From Saprospiraceae bacterium (lineage in GTDB: Bacteria; Bacteroidota; Bacteroidia; Chitinophagales; Saprospiraceae), in the NCBI GenBank assembly GCA_016715985.1, contig JADJXD010000001.1, positions 5,146,001 to 5,210,000 of the forward strand: 64,000 nucleotides of DNA, written 5' to 3'. Positions 12,701 to 20,202 of this stretch are shown piece after piece. The position numbers and the translations under genes are program-made. The notes under the pieces were generated by a model. That model worked only from the letters and a program-made list of their open reading frames with translations, was not told where the DNA came from and did not search any database. The stretch's first letter is position 1, and each line of letters starts with the position of its first letter.

Positions 12701-15700
12701 AAAAAATTCACAGGTTGGCGTGGTAGCAATGACTGAAGGATTTGTACAAAGATCATTTGTTGCTGTTACGTCTTGCTGGTTAAGGTTTAAACTGAATATT
12801 GCCGCATTTGCAGTAGAGGAACTGATCATGATTAAGATATCCTGTGGTTCAGGACAATCCAATATTACTTCATTGTCACAATTGGCTCCGGGGGTAACAA
12901 AGGTCATACTGTTGCAATTGGTGGTACTTTCAAAAACATTGACGATTCCCCCTGTTAAAGTTGAAGTAATGGTAAGAGATCTAACTCCGGCCGGAATAGT
13001 ATAAGAATACCAGACAGACGCCTGATTGGCTGGGGCAGGACAAGGTGTCTGATCCTGCGTTGCACAAACATTTGTCAGATTGGCATTATTTCCTGCATTG
13101 ATACCTATTGGGTTAGTACAAACATCATTAGTGGGTGGAACATTGAATTTAATATTAAATCCTACGTTACCGGCAGGCCCGTTAATACCTATAGCAATGT
13201 GATAAGTAACTCCCGGTGTAACTGTCAATGGTGTTCCGTTTGTTCCGGTACCTGATAAACAACCACCACCTGCAAGAATAGGTGCTGTTGGGGACGGGCA
13301 TGATTCAAATATAGTCAAAAATGCATTTGCTGTAATATTTTCAACTTCAATGCTCGTAGCATTCGCGGGAGCCGTAAACTGATACCAAACTATTTCATTC
13401 GTACTATAATTCAAAGCACAGCCGGCCACTGTAAATTCTTCAGGACAAGCACCAACGGTAGTCGTACCTGTAGCAGGAATAAATTCACAAACAGTCGCCG
13501 TATTAATTAATTGACCATTGGTACATAAATCATTCGCAGCCGTGGTATTTACCTGATTTAAGTTTAATGTGAAAATTGCCGCATCAGCACTGGATGAACT
13601 AACCATAATTAAAATATCCTGTTGGTCAGGGCAATCTAACACCACTTCATTATCACAATTTGGTCCATTCGTAACGTAATTCAAGTTGTTACAGTTAGCT
13701 GTTGCTTCATAAACATTAACAATGCCACCTGCCAGTGTAGAAGTAATAGTAAGTGTCTTTACACCAGCCGGAATTGAATATGAATACCATACGGATGCCT
13801 GATTGGCAGGTGCGGGACATGGAGTCTCATCCTGTGTAGCACAAACGTTTGTAAGGTTTGCATTGTTTCCTGTATTTACAGCTATCGGGTTTGTACAAAC
13901 ATCATTCATCGGAGGTACGTTATATCTGATATCAAAACCAACTGTTCCGGTATTACCACTCAGTCCTATAGCAATATGATACGTGTTTCCGGCTGTTACA
14001 GCAATTGGCGTACCATTTGTACCGGTACCGGAAAGACAGTTGCCGCCGGTTACAATGGTTCCACCGGGATTAGGGCAAGGAGATTCAAATACGGTCAGAA
14101 AAGCATTTGCAGTAATATTCTGAATCTCAACACTAACAGCTCCAACGGGTGCTGTGAATGAATACCAGACAATGGCATCCATATTGTAATTTAAAGCGCA
14201 ACCAGGCACTATAAATTCTTCCGGGCATGCATTGACTGTGGTTGTTTGTTGTACCGGATTCCAGCTACATGTTGGGGTGTTTGGAATAATAGTTGCTTCG
14301 GTACAAACATCATTTGCCACACCATTATCCTGTGCATCTGCCGTGATTGTAAAACCACCGGCTTCGGTAGATGTAGTACCCATCTGTATATAATATGTAC
14401 CGGGCGTGAGACACTCAAATAAGTAAGGTGACATACATTTTTCATCTATAGAAGCTCCTGAACATAATTGACCTAAATTGTCAAATAATGCAACCACCGG
14501 ATTGGCGAAATTACCGGTAGGAGATCCGAAAGTGACTAATAAATTTTCATTTGGTGCTGCAACCGTTATAGAATACCAAAGTGTATTGGTTACAAGCGGA
14601 TCATTACACATTTCATTATCCGGCGTAGCACAAACATTATTCTGTACAGGGGAAGCGACATTGTCCGTCAGTGGAACAATCATAAATGTGCCGGGAGTAC
14701 ATGGATCATCATTAGCTATAAAATTATTATATTTAACTTCAAAATCTACCATTCCTTCTGAACCCGCTCTCGCTACAGCTATGTAATATGTTGTACCGGC
14801 AGTCACATTGATATTTGGAGTAGGTCCGTTTCCAGTAATACAACCCCCACCGGTTATTGGTGCTCCGGGAGTACAGTTATCAAAAATGCTTAGATATGCA
14901 GAAGCAGGAGCAATATTTCTGATATTCAAACTGGAAACTCCAACAGGGGGAGTAAATTGCAGCCATACAGTTCCATCCGCATTAAAATTACCGCCATTAC
15001 AAGCTGAATTGAAGGTTTCCGGACAAGCATTGGTAGTATTGGTATTGAACGGATGGAAAACACAGTCATTCGGAATTGTGATAGCAGAAGCATCTGTACA
15101 ATTGTCATTTGTAACTCCATTCCCTACGGCATTCACATTTAAACTGAATGGCCCTGAATTGGCAATAGATGAACTTACGAAGATATAATATGTTGCCGCA
15201 GGACGACACTCAATCCTGGCAGAATTATCACAGTTGACACCATCTTCATCTGTCACAAGTGTGCCGCCACACGCAGTATAAACTCGGACGACTGAATTTG
15301 GCAGGTCTGATGTGAAAGTAACAATATCATCCGTAGCCGTCAAATTAAAACTGTACCAAACGGATGCTTCGTTATCTGATCCTGGACAAGGTGTCAGATC
15401 TTGCGTAGCACAAACATTGGTAAGTCCTGTGTTATTACCATTATTAACTACTATGGCACCTGCACAAAGGTCATTTGTTACTGTCTGGTTATATTTTATT
15501 TCAAAACCATAACTACCGGTTGTTGTGCCGGCAATAACTACCCAATATTGTGTAGAAGGCGTGACAGTTATTGGTCCATGTGGGCCGTTTCCTGTGAGAC
15601 AACCACCCAATGCAACTGTCGTACCCCCTACAACAGGGCAGGTATTTACAATTGCCATTGTTGCATTTGTAGTTATATTTCTGATATCTAAAGAAGTGAC

Positions 15701-17608
15701 ATTAGAACCGGTTGTAAAAGTATAATAAACAGCAGGTTGTTGTGTGAAATTCAGGCCACAACCTGTAATTGTAAATGTTTCGGGACAGGCATTCACCGTA
15801 CTGGTAGGTGCAACAGTATTCCATACACAAACTGGTGTATTGGGTATTACAGGTACACCGGCATCATCACAATTATCATTGGTGACTCCATTAGAAGTTG
15901 CTGTTACTGTTAAACTGAAAATACCGGCATTTGGAACGGTTGAACCAACCTGAATATAATATGTACCTAGTGCTGGGCATGATAGCGTATGGCTATTATT
16001 GCAATTTTGTCCGTCAGAATCGGGTGCTAAGCTTCCAAGATTACATGCAGAAAATACCCTTACCATGGAATTTGCTAAATCAGAAGTAAAAACCACTTGA
16101 TCGTCTGCTGCAGTTACGGTATAACTATACCAAACAGTAGCGTCACTCTGACTACCACATGAAAAGAAGTCAGTTGTAGAACAGACATTTGTTAGATTTG
16201 GTGTTGTGCCTGAAGATACTGAAATTGCATTGGTGCAAATATCATTTGCAGGGAGAGGCGCTGCAGTAACTATTACGCTACCGCCGGGACCAACCAATAA
16301 AAAATAATCTGCCAGTGGGTTGGTTGTGAAATTGGTAACATTACAACCATGAGAAGTTAACCCGCCACAGGATCCTGAAAACAATTCATATTGCCCGCCA
16401 CCTGATGTCGTGATACTCATGGAAGAAAGTGCACTGTTTGTAGTAAATGAATACCATACTCCGGGTGTTGTAGTGCCAAAACAAGCACTGGCTTCTGTAT
16501 CAGGACAAGCTGCCGGATTTCCGGTAAATGATCCTGATTCGCCACAGGTTAGTTCATTGTTGCCGCCAAAATTATTTAATTCTGTAGCACCATCACAGTC
16601 ATCATTTGCAGAGCCTGGATTGTCCTGTATATTTATATTAAAATTTCCATATTGAGGGCAAGCGTTATTATTTCCGGCCTGAATATATAGAACTGTACCG
16701 GGTACTAAGCAAGTAATCGGTGAACTCACAGGAGTACCTGAACATGCATCGTTTAGCCTGATATTTTGAATAACAGGAGCACCGACTGTACCTGCGTTGG
16801 CTGTTACAGTGACGGTAGCGCCATTTACAACGGTATATGAAAATCCAACTAATCCGTCATCTGAACATTCATTATCTACAAAATTATTCCCTGAGCCATT
16901 TGTTAAATTCACATGTGTACCTGAGCAAAGATCATTTGGAGCTGTGCCATTAATTGTTACAGAATGATTCACAAAAGGAGATTCTAAAGTTGGGCAGTCA
17001 CCTTCATCCCAATCACCAACCCAGTTTCCAAAGGCATAGTCACTTCCTGCCGGTCCGACTATATCGTCAAATGGAATAAATGCCGGATTCGTCGTACAAG
17101 CACAAGTTAACTGATGTGTACCCGGAGGAAGATTATCGAGGGTAAGGCTAAAAACTGAATAATCACCATTAAATCCATTAGGAGTCATACTTAAGACCTG
17201 ATATGGCGGGCAATTCCAGTTATTAAGTCCCAAATACACAACACAGGCAACACTAGCAGGTGTTCCTGCAGGACCTGTGACACCAGGTTTGAAAACTTCA
17301 ACATTCACAGAAGGGCCTGCTGCTCCACATATAAAAGTCCCAAGATTTTGAACTGCTCCAATAGGCCATCTCACGTGTTCAGGGTTTGCATTCAGTGTAT
17401 TATCAGGGCATGGCGCTAATAATTCTGATGCTAAAATTATTTCCGAAAGAAAAGGGAAACTTTTTATGTTCCACTTACTGAATAAGGGGATTTCAACATA
17501 GTTTGTCCTGTAATTTACTTTTGTAAATTTTTTCAAATTATTAAATTCATACAATTCAAAACTTAAGTTGAATAGTATAACAACAGAAAATATTAAAAAC
17601 TTTTTCAT
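3737..17608 (-). CDS. Giant multidomain surface protein with type B T9SS sorting domain
   Basis: A 4,623-residue secreted protein. It starts with a basic MKKF and a hydrophobic stretch (residues 4-17), a plausible though atypical signal sequence. Residues ~223-2450 hold about 17 related modules of ~130 aa. Each begins with ND-x-C and contains a WYSF/WYSY core and a C-terminal YYI-x-V strand, resembling pre-peptidase C-terminal (PPC-like) beta sandwiches. They alternate in two subtypes, giving a ~260-aa (about 780-bp) higher-order repeat that is clearest at 12300-14300. Then come Ig/PKD-like domains (~2870-3500), four ~180-aa modules that begin with CxC (near 3561, 3743, 3928 and 4104) and a SprB-like segment. 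The protein ends with a type B (CHU_C, gliding-motility-associated) sorting domain at ~4520-4623 with NIFTPND, YRIYDRWGN and GVYVYYIEL. By analogy it is a T9SS-exported adhesin or matrix protein; no catalytic motif is visible. It is monocistronic, with a terminator downstream. Confidence 0.9.
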   Translation of the reverse strand: MKKFLIFSVVILFNLSFELYEFNNLKKFTKVNYRTNYVEIPLFSKWNIKSFPFLSEIILASELLAPCPDNTLNANPEHVRWPIGAVQNLGTFICGAAGPSVNVEVFKPGVTGPAGTPASVACVVYLGLNNWNCPPYQVLSMTPNGFNGDYSVFSLTLDNLPPGTHQLTCACTTNPAFIPFDDIVGPAGSDYAFGNWVGDWDEGDCPTLESPFVNHSVTINGTAPNDLCSGTHVNLTNGSGNNFVDNECSDDGLVGFSYTVVNGATVTVTANAGTVGAPVIQNIRLNDACSGTPVSSPITCLVPGTVLYIQAGNNNACPQYGNFNINIQDNPGSANDDCDGATELNNFGGNNELTCGESGSFTGNPAACPDTEASACFGTTTPGVWYSFTTNSALSSMSITTSGGGQYELFSGSCGGLTSHGCNVTNFTTNPLADYFLLVGPGGSVIVTAAPLPANDICTNAISVSSGTTPNLTNVCSTTDFFSCGSQSDATVWYSYTVTAADDQVVFTSDLANSMVRVFSACNLGSLAPDSDGQNCNNSHTLSCPALGTYYIQVGSTVPNAGIFSLTVTATSNGVTNDNCDDAGVPVIPNTPVCVWNTVAPTSTVNACPETFTITGCGLNFTQQPAVYYTFTTGSNVTSLDIRNITTNATMAIVNTCPVVGGTTVALGGCLTGNGPHGPITVTPSTQYWVVIAGTTTGSYGFEIKYNQTVTNDLCAGAIVVNNGNNTGLTNVCATQDLTPCPGSDNEASVWYSFNLTATDDIVTFTSDLPNSVVRVYTACGGTLVTDEDGVNCDNSARIECRPAATYYIFVSSSIANSGPFSLNVNAVGNGVTNDNCTDASAITIPNDCVFHPFNTNTTNACPETFNSACNGGNFNADGTVWLQFTPPVGVSSLNIRNIAPASAYLSIFDNCTPGAPITGGGCITGNGPTPNINVTAGTTYYIAVARAGSEGMVDFEVKYNNFIANDDPCTPGTFMIVPLTDNVASPVQNNVCATPDNEMCNDPLVTNTLWYSITVAAPNENLLVTFGSPTGNFANPVVALFDNLGQLCSGASIDEKCMSPYLFECLTPGTYYIQMGTTSTEAGGFTITADAQDNGVANDVCTEATIIPNTPTCSWNPVQQTTTVNACPEEFIVPGCALNYNMDAIVWYSFTAPVGAVSVEIQNITANAFLTVFESPCPNPGGTIVTGGNCLSGTGTNGTPIAVTAGNTYHIAIGLSGNTGTVGFDIRYNVPPMNDVCTNPIAVNTGNNANLTNVCATQDETPCPAPANQASVWYSYSIPAGVKTLTITSTLAGGIVNVYEATANCNNLNYVTNGPNCDNEVVLDCPDQQDILIMVSSSSADAAIFTLNLNQVNTTAANDLCTNGQLINTATVCEFIPATGTTTVGACPEEFTVAGCALNYSTNEIVWYQFTAPANATSIEVENITANAFLTIFESCPSPTAPILAGGGCLSGTGTNGTPLTVTPGVTYHIAIGINGPAGNVGFNIKFNVPPTNDVCTNPIGINAGNNANLTNVCATQDQTPCPAPANQASVWYSYTIPAGVRSLTITSTLTGGIVNVFESTTNCNSMTFVTPGANCDNEVILDCPEPQDILIMISSSTANAAIFSLNLNQQDVTATNDLCTNPSVIATTPTCEFFPVTGTTTVTACPEDFTVTGCAFNYSTQAVVWYSFTPPVGTISVEIENITANAFATVFTTCPDPTATIATNGGCLSGTGTNGNPIPVTAGTTYFVAIGLDGTEGSVGFDIQYNLQLDNDNPCSAGVPFTATPLGNGVALSGQNNTCGTADDDMCSDVSINKTLWYAVTLNAPNNKITINITGSGADPLANPSVSIFDNIGAGTPNEPCSNTPINSDCDGNSTAEFNCLPPGTYLIQIGTNAANAGEFTITSTEGVNNGPVNDVCSMATLITIGPDDLCVNLPQTGSNINACPENLPPGSIFGTCNFNTEETSWYVFTAPGMASDMPTMDIIFTSYSGSGTPFVNVFDFGPDCTTLTPVENQCFQGLNTAFNNIGPLTPGQQYLIAISSQGDTGGNFGFDVKFNLGPENDDPCAAPVGIIFNLGNGGSLDATTNCAGSDPIFPTCPAVNQQNVVFFKYTVGPNDRGVNILIRTVGGLSQPIPPNSPVVVGVLPDACNGTTFVEAACITIDGNHDFLCLDPGEYFLQVSTSSANQGDFNIVATPLSFTTTCQNTLNNDECDSPLDITGVIGSSVCTPVQIMGCNQQACPENFSVGAACPFNTMPVVWYEVTTGPEVVSMDITGLSSTPTGAFLAVFENITDCTALPTVISQCITTEQTGIAVTPNTTYYIAVGVNTTTMAGGNFQFNITMIAPPENDDPSTSSVRPPYVIALGGGHSGTTCCAFGSNDNNMDLPNVSCGNITNDNAVWYSYTFGSEEAVEISVSGGTISGNTTVEVVTGTAAGPGGQLFSDNSFECGALPAVIKLSCFEPGEIIYIKVASADRDGFRNCGTFDILIREIMKCPAAETCADIGADQILETAPTDVTCGAFIVRSIPGCLELACPDDNPGICGMNENPTVWFQITTDEDAVQLVTTVDVAGSWMPTWSVWYGDDCDNLTLLPGGDVVPPSMGTPCGTPPNHAMGIPYGPDGETPITTFYVAVTGLGDIDDPNFTLNAFTKAGCVSCIGEDDCSLPGNSTLLVTQRSGSRPLNDPLFCTGEEVTVCFNFFYDASETGVDWFHGLIPDFGPGWDLRDFDPENVTVSPGGVEWNDEDDGECAPIINEFMPLLCTYTGPDGRLKICNIQCGECPCIGNQPLVPGSPLPSGWFWSRNGGAGCLNNCNPATRYGIGSVTVTVNICMNLVVREFNTPAECNANKSLRIRFVTTSDGVSGCWQDPIAECKLDIAVTGPAWEIDCNTPPGVIATPNPEELCYTGTTNITLTQADGGSNGTIVVTFTDNPNVTGEMNHTFPGGFGILMDNLTNLTSSVQIVTYEAYTTVPGLLCDGPKTTFEVILYPNLLVNFPPTYICDGLCTTLSPSVVGGTGNYIGTTSPFAPGYQWSTGETTPTISVCPAVSTTYTVTITDDLGCTGSAQVLVEVKLPVTFDIIPTPLMFCKDGIDENATVSVTNVFSNFSAYNTQWNSPPGLDIVNVGQDAFIRDETSNILNAPYNLCATVTDAFGCFATVCETVDLLEGPNATLQVDGTITCGATCVNLSINTILLPGQNAVFRLLDCDGNQLFDPTGNPYVAYNQFETWPCVSLASGTCFRLQTELVDGALQPLGCSNLTTLNLTVPQGTPAELTPPAAICLGQSTTVAVTNNTAFTTYNWNPAQGNVASFTVSPTTTTQYFVTATQANGCTSVRNVTVTVNPLPTPGITGSTSFCAGDNTQLTASGGATYTWSGPSGFNADNASTGPINETGLYTVTVTNANGCTATASQSIMESDQLTVIVPDLILCDNSPDSLDAGDGFETYLWTGPSPATDTVGLTQKIEVTQAGTYTISVTEGNCAGMATVQVINNTTPVVNVPDTIQVCRTSTGTNEFPSSLDFTALAGGVTGNWFNTDAAPVNTSDWSNVDFTTVPTRDTFRFVFITDTAMAPCNDASDTLVVITRNCSCPNPVINFPNQCNSRTSPFLLNNNWVGTPPTGVWSVLPGGPTPDPIIVNNNEVSINGIQAGTYRFRYTYVPALGGACAQFIDRDLAVFGASSVTAINAVMCNKTTGSDPTMLDLSTLITMLNEPSAGSWTQISGTAPAGTLPNINTLGMTPQTLVFEYTTGATAPCTPVKATVEVRIRDCDCTEVIILPDTLCNGSMTLLDLQNSRFTISPASATGTWSIPAPNTITNGQFFNPFGVNAGGYTATFTLSGVQPPGCQTTFTKSILVRNQPIAQFRRDTTACSVNTGNGPTTINLFTLLQPGYSTGGTWTQTSPATPLLTINPMTGVVDFATQPIGTVFTFRYAISAQSPCTPVQADVSVTVRDCDCPNPNFNPPPNLCNASGVLDLNSLLTVDTDPGTWSVTQGTVNVPLTGGSVLNAMGLLAGNYTVTYTLTPMPSGTCPRNSVQSFNIRNLATAVVTPDTIVCNVTSPLGSAVMNLNDLVKNGAFGTWTDPDGMTILTPDNISFAGQPIGSTFIYTFTVTNTAPCPNQTYPVEITVVDCNCEQIVLGTLPPTCTNAGNIDLKPFSDPKPGTWSSTNPALVITNGVLALTDVPAGMYTLIYTLTNPEPGCPTSQTRTITLFNPRNAGTPTSAQFCADASEVVVLANLLAGEDTGGLWYITSGPTTGFDAAAGTFNITGKQPGTYTFRYEFANQAPCPDNNAVVTVIINSLPVADVGANPRNLDCTVQTTVLGGPGTTTGPNITYSWKLDNVEVGTLKDYTANSGGNFTLTVLNTETGCSDTKPVQVILADDLPIFDIDIDSILCFGQKATITVSNIRGGVSPYVVSFNGGTTYADPRVAANLNAGTYKVQVRDANGCVNDQLPAIVIVEPPLFVVDLGEDFTLNIGEDSLLTIEGQYDPATVQSIIWKKDDVEIVEANGMGFYNAMPEADAVYSVSVVNQNGCLSTDFIRISIRRINPECIPNIFTPNDRPDGTNDFFSINCSEVDEVTKYRIYDRWGNLIFVADNVKNTGNTIDPTNFWDGRFKGVPVVPGVYVYYIELLFKNGEVEKRGGDVTVLR

Positions 17609-17642
17609 TAACCTGAAATTAGATTTTGTAAATAAAAATTAG

Positions 17643-17760
17643 TTGCGTATAATGAAATTACACATAAATTTATTCGTATGGAGGGAGTCGCCCGTCGGGC
17701 AAAAAAATGTAGGCAGATTTAAATACCTGATTATTCGTGAGTGTAAAGTTATATCTATGT
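17643..17760. repeat. Possible degenerate third copy of the GC-hairpin repeat
   Basis: The left part TTGCGTATAATGAAATTACAC-like (from 17643) resembles the end sequence TGTGCRTA...ATTACAC of the copies at 3458 and 27168. A small GC hairpin GCCCgtcGGGC follows at 17690-17700, and GTGTAAxGTTATA near 17742 resembles the reverse end. The core is mostly lost, so assignment is tentative. Confidence 0.3.
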
Positions 17761-17775
17761 TAGCTTATTTGCAAA
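17744..17775 (-). promoter_or_regulatory. Candidate promoter of the giant surface protein gene
   Basis: On the minus strand TTTG (17772-17775), 20 bp, then TAACTTTA (17744-17751) matches the Bacteroidota -33/-7 pattern TTTG-N19-21-TAnnTTTG with one mismatch. It would give a leader of about 130 nt before the ATG at 17608. It lies in the end of the possible repeat copy at 17643-17760. Confidence 0.35.
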
Positions 17776-18082
17776 TATTTAAGCAAATTGTTAAGCTATT
17801 GTTAATATATAGATTTTAATTATATGTTGATCATCCGGATTTTATTTTAGTTAAATTTCGATTATGATGATATATTTTGACTTAATGATTTTATAGTTTG
17901 TATATGCTTTAAATACGGAATTTAATTTTTTTTATTCAAATTTAAACTCTCTGTAAAAATTTAAACTTTACTTGAGGACTGTGGATATGGAAAACACACT
18001 GAAATAATTATGAATTCTTATGATTTTTTATCTGACAAATAAATTTTCTTGTAGCAATAAAAAGGTTTTTTCATTTTGATTA
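17776..18082. other. AT-rich gene-free stretch
   Basis: About 300 bp upstream of the giant gene and downstream of the YwaF-like gene stop. It is very AT-rich with several short T and A runs. I see no ORF, RNA gene or strong hairpin. It may hold further regulatory sites for the giant gene. Confidence 0.4.
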
Positions 18083-18814
18083 TCAAAAATACAACTTCTG
18101 TCTGATGCTAACTTTTAAATTTGTCCAGTAAAAAGGAATTAAAATAATAGCGAAGAAAGCAATAACTACAAATTCCAATGTGATGATATAACCGGGCCAT
18201 TCTCCCAGCAGGTCATAAAATGTTTTTCCAGCCGGCTTTCCATTCAGATACATATAATTTGAACCGAAAAAAAGATTTATTGGGAAAATGACTAAAGCTA
18301 ACAGATTCAAACCAATTGCTGACCTGACCGCATCTTTTACCGTCAGATTAAAGCCATAAACAAAATGACCGTACAGAGCACTTAATATAATAACTCCATG
18401 GACAAGCCAATATCTGACAGCTTCATAATGGGGTAAGGACTCAGTGAGTGTGGGCGTAAATATGGATTGTGCACAACCTGCTATGATCCAAAAGAACACT
18501 AAACTCCATGCTGTCTTACTTTTGGACCACATAATAAATGGCATAACCAATGTCATTATATTGCAAAGATGAAGCGGTATATCATTTGTAGTGTCAAAAA
18601 TTCCTGACTGATATTTATAGCTTACTTTAAAAATTTGTGTAAATGCTGCTAAAATACATATTATAGTGATGTAAATTTTTTGTTCTTTTTCGTTCCATTT
18701 GTATTTACCCAGATAAATGATACCCGCGATAAACAGAATCGTGGAAATAAAACAGATTAAGTGTTCTGTACCATAATTTGTAAAATTCCCGTTATCCAAA
18801 AGTATTGTGTCCAT
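18083..18814 (-). CDS. TIGR02206/YwaF-family integral membrane protein
   Basis: A 243-residue polytopic membrane protein with about six or seven hydrophobic segments. Motifs seen are TNDIPLHLCNI (~80), GCAQSIFTPTL, VRYWLVHGVI, SNYMYLNGKPAG and a C-terminal EFVVIAFFAIILIPFYW. These match the conserved His/Cys and NYMYL pattern of the TIGR02206 (YwaF) family, related to eukaryotic TMEM164. TMEM164 has been described as an acyltransferase, but bacterial members are uncharacterised, so activity is unknown. It has its own -7 box 32 bp upstream and is separated from aroC by 97 bp. Confidence 0.8.
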   Translation of the reverse strand: MDTILLDNGNFTNYGTEHLICFISTILFIAGIIYLGKYKWNEKEQKIYITIICILAAFTQIFKVSYKYQSGIFDTTNDIPLHLCNIMTLVMPFIMWSKSKTAWSLVFFWIIAGCAQSIFTPTLTESLPHYEAVRYWLVHGVIILSALYGHFVYGFNLTVKDAVRSAIGLNLLALVIFPINLFFGSNYMYLNGKPAGKTFYDLLGEWPGYIITLEFVVIAFFAIILIPFYWTNLKVSIRQKLYF

Positions 18815-18845
18815 AATGATTGATACCTAATATTAAATTAAGTTT

Positions 18846-18853
18846 CAAAAATA
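18846..18853 (-). promoter_or_regulatory. -7 box upstream of the YwaF-like gene
   Basis: On the minus strand TATTTTTG fits TAnnTTTG exactly, 32 bp upstream of the ATG at 18814. A TTTC at 18873-18876 gives a one-mismatch -33 element at 19-bp spacing. Confidence 0.45.
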
Positions 18854-18911
18854 AGTAATAAAATTAAATCAGGAAATTATTAAATAACTAAATCAAAATT
18901 GCAGATTAAGT

Positions 18912-20003
18912 TCAAATCTTGAAATCTGCCAATTTGGTAGTTTGTTGCATCAGGTAATGGTCCACTATCACTAAAGCTGCCATTGCTTCTACAATAGGAA
19001 CAGCACGTGGTACCACGCAGGGGTCATGTCTTCCTTTCCCTTGAATGGTGACAGGTTCACCAATTTCACTGACCGTTTCCTGATTGAGAATAATGGTTGC
19101 AACCGGTTTAAAAGCCACATTAAAATAGATAGGCATTCCATTTGAAATTCCACCCTGTATCCCACCCGAATGGTTGGTGGTTGTAATTATTTTTCCGTTT
19201 TCATTTTTAAAGACGTCGTTGTGTTCTGAACCTTTCATAGAAACACATTTAAAGCCTGAGCCATATTCAAAACCTTTCACCGCATTGATACTCAACATGG
19301 CTTTTGCCAGATCTGCATGTAATTTATCAAAAACAGGTGCACCTAAACCTACCGGACAATTTTCTATAATGCACGAAATCATGCCACCTATCGTATCTCC
19401 CGCTTTTCTAACTTCCAGAATGAGTTGTTCCATCTGTACTGCTACATCCGGATCCGGGCACCTTACATCATTTTGTTCTGTAAGAGACAGGTCCAGTTGT
19501 TTATTGGTATCCAAAGAAATATTGCCTACCTGACTGACAAAGGCCTGAATTTTTACATTTATTCCTGCTAAAATTTGTTTTGCAATAGCTCCGGCAACCA
19601 CACGTGCTGCTGTTTCCCTTGCGGATGATCGTCCGCCCCCTTTATAGTCTCTGATTCCATACTTAACGTTGTAAGTGAAATCTGCATGAGAAGGTCTGTA
19701 TTTGTCTGAAATGTGGTCATAATCAACAGACTTCTGGTCTGAATTGGGGATGAAAATGCTGATGGGCGTACCTGTACTTTTTGTTTCAAATATACCGGAT
19801 TGAACCACAAAACTATCTGATTCTTTCCGTTGTGTAACAATCCTTGATTGTCCGGGCTTTCTGCGATCTAGCTCTGTCTGAATAAATTGTAAATCTATTT
19901 CAAGTCCTGAAGGACAACCGTCAATCACAACTCCTATTCCGGAACCATGAGATTCGCCGTACGTCGTTACTCTGAAAATATTACCAAATGTATTTCCTGC
20001 CAT
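18912..20003 (-). CDS. aroC: Chorismate synthase
   Basis: A 363-residue enzyme that makes chorismate from 5-enolpyruvylshikimate-3-phosphate using reduced FMN, the last common step for aromatic amino acids. The family signatures are clear: GNTFGNIFRVTTYGESHG at the N-terminus (GESHG with the active His), RPSHADFTY (~105), GGGRSSARETAARVVAGAI (~122-140), and the C-terminal GRHDPCVVPRAVPIVEAMAA. Length is as usual. An exact TAATTTTG (-7-like, 20008-20015) lies only 4 bp upstream of the ATG, so any transcript from it would be nearly leaderless. It stands alone in the aromatic pathway here. Confidence 0.97.
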   Translation of the reverse strand: MAGNTFGNIFRVTTYGESHGSGIGVVIDGCPSGLEIDLQFIQTELDRRKPGQSRIVTQRKESDSFVVQSGIFETKSTGTPISIFIPNSDQKSVDYDHISDKYRPSHADFTYNVKYGIRDYKGGGRSSARETAARVVAGAIAKQILAGINVKIQAFVSQVGNISLDTNKQLDLSLTEQNDVRCPDPDVAVQMEQLILEVRKAGDTIGGMISCIIENCPVGLGAPVFDKLHADLAKAMLSINAVKGFEYGSGFKCVSMKGSEHNDVFKNENGKIITTTNHSGGIQGGISNGMPIYFNVAFKPVATIILNQETVSEIGEPVTIQGKGRHDPCVVPRAVPIVEAMAALVIVDHYLMQQTTKLADFKI

Positions 20004-20202
20004 ACGGCAAAATTAAGATATTTTATTATCCCGAGAATCTTATATGGATTTATTTCATGTTTTCATCATGTATATGAGTTATAAATTCAGATATTTGCAT
20101 TTTTTCTAAGGATAATGATGTGTATTTCGATTTTAAAGATTTGTTAACTAACAATATATCTGAATGGATTGTCTTTATATATATCAACAAAATTATATTC
20201 AA

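Noticed and set aside
12300..14300. CRISPR-like periodicity
   Set aside because: The ~780-bp repeat is coding and continuous with the protein modules; there are no short spaced direct repeats.
14808..15188. Long plus-strand frames inside the giant gene (also 6189-6713, 8976-9314, 12654-13004)
   Set aside because: They are antisense to the repeat modules, have no family resemblance and follow the periodicity of the real frame.
20164..20202. Upstream ATG for the TPR protein
   Set aside because: It adds 13 residues ahead of a complete signal peptide that starts at 20203.
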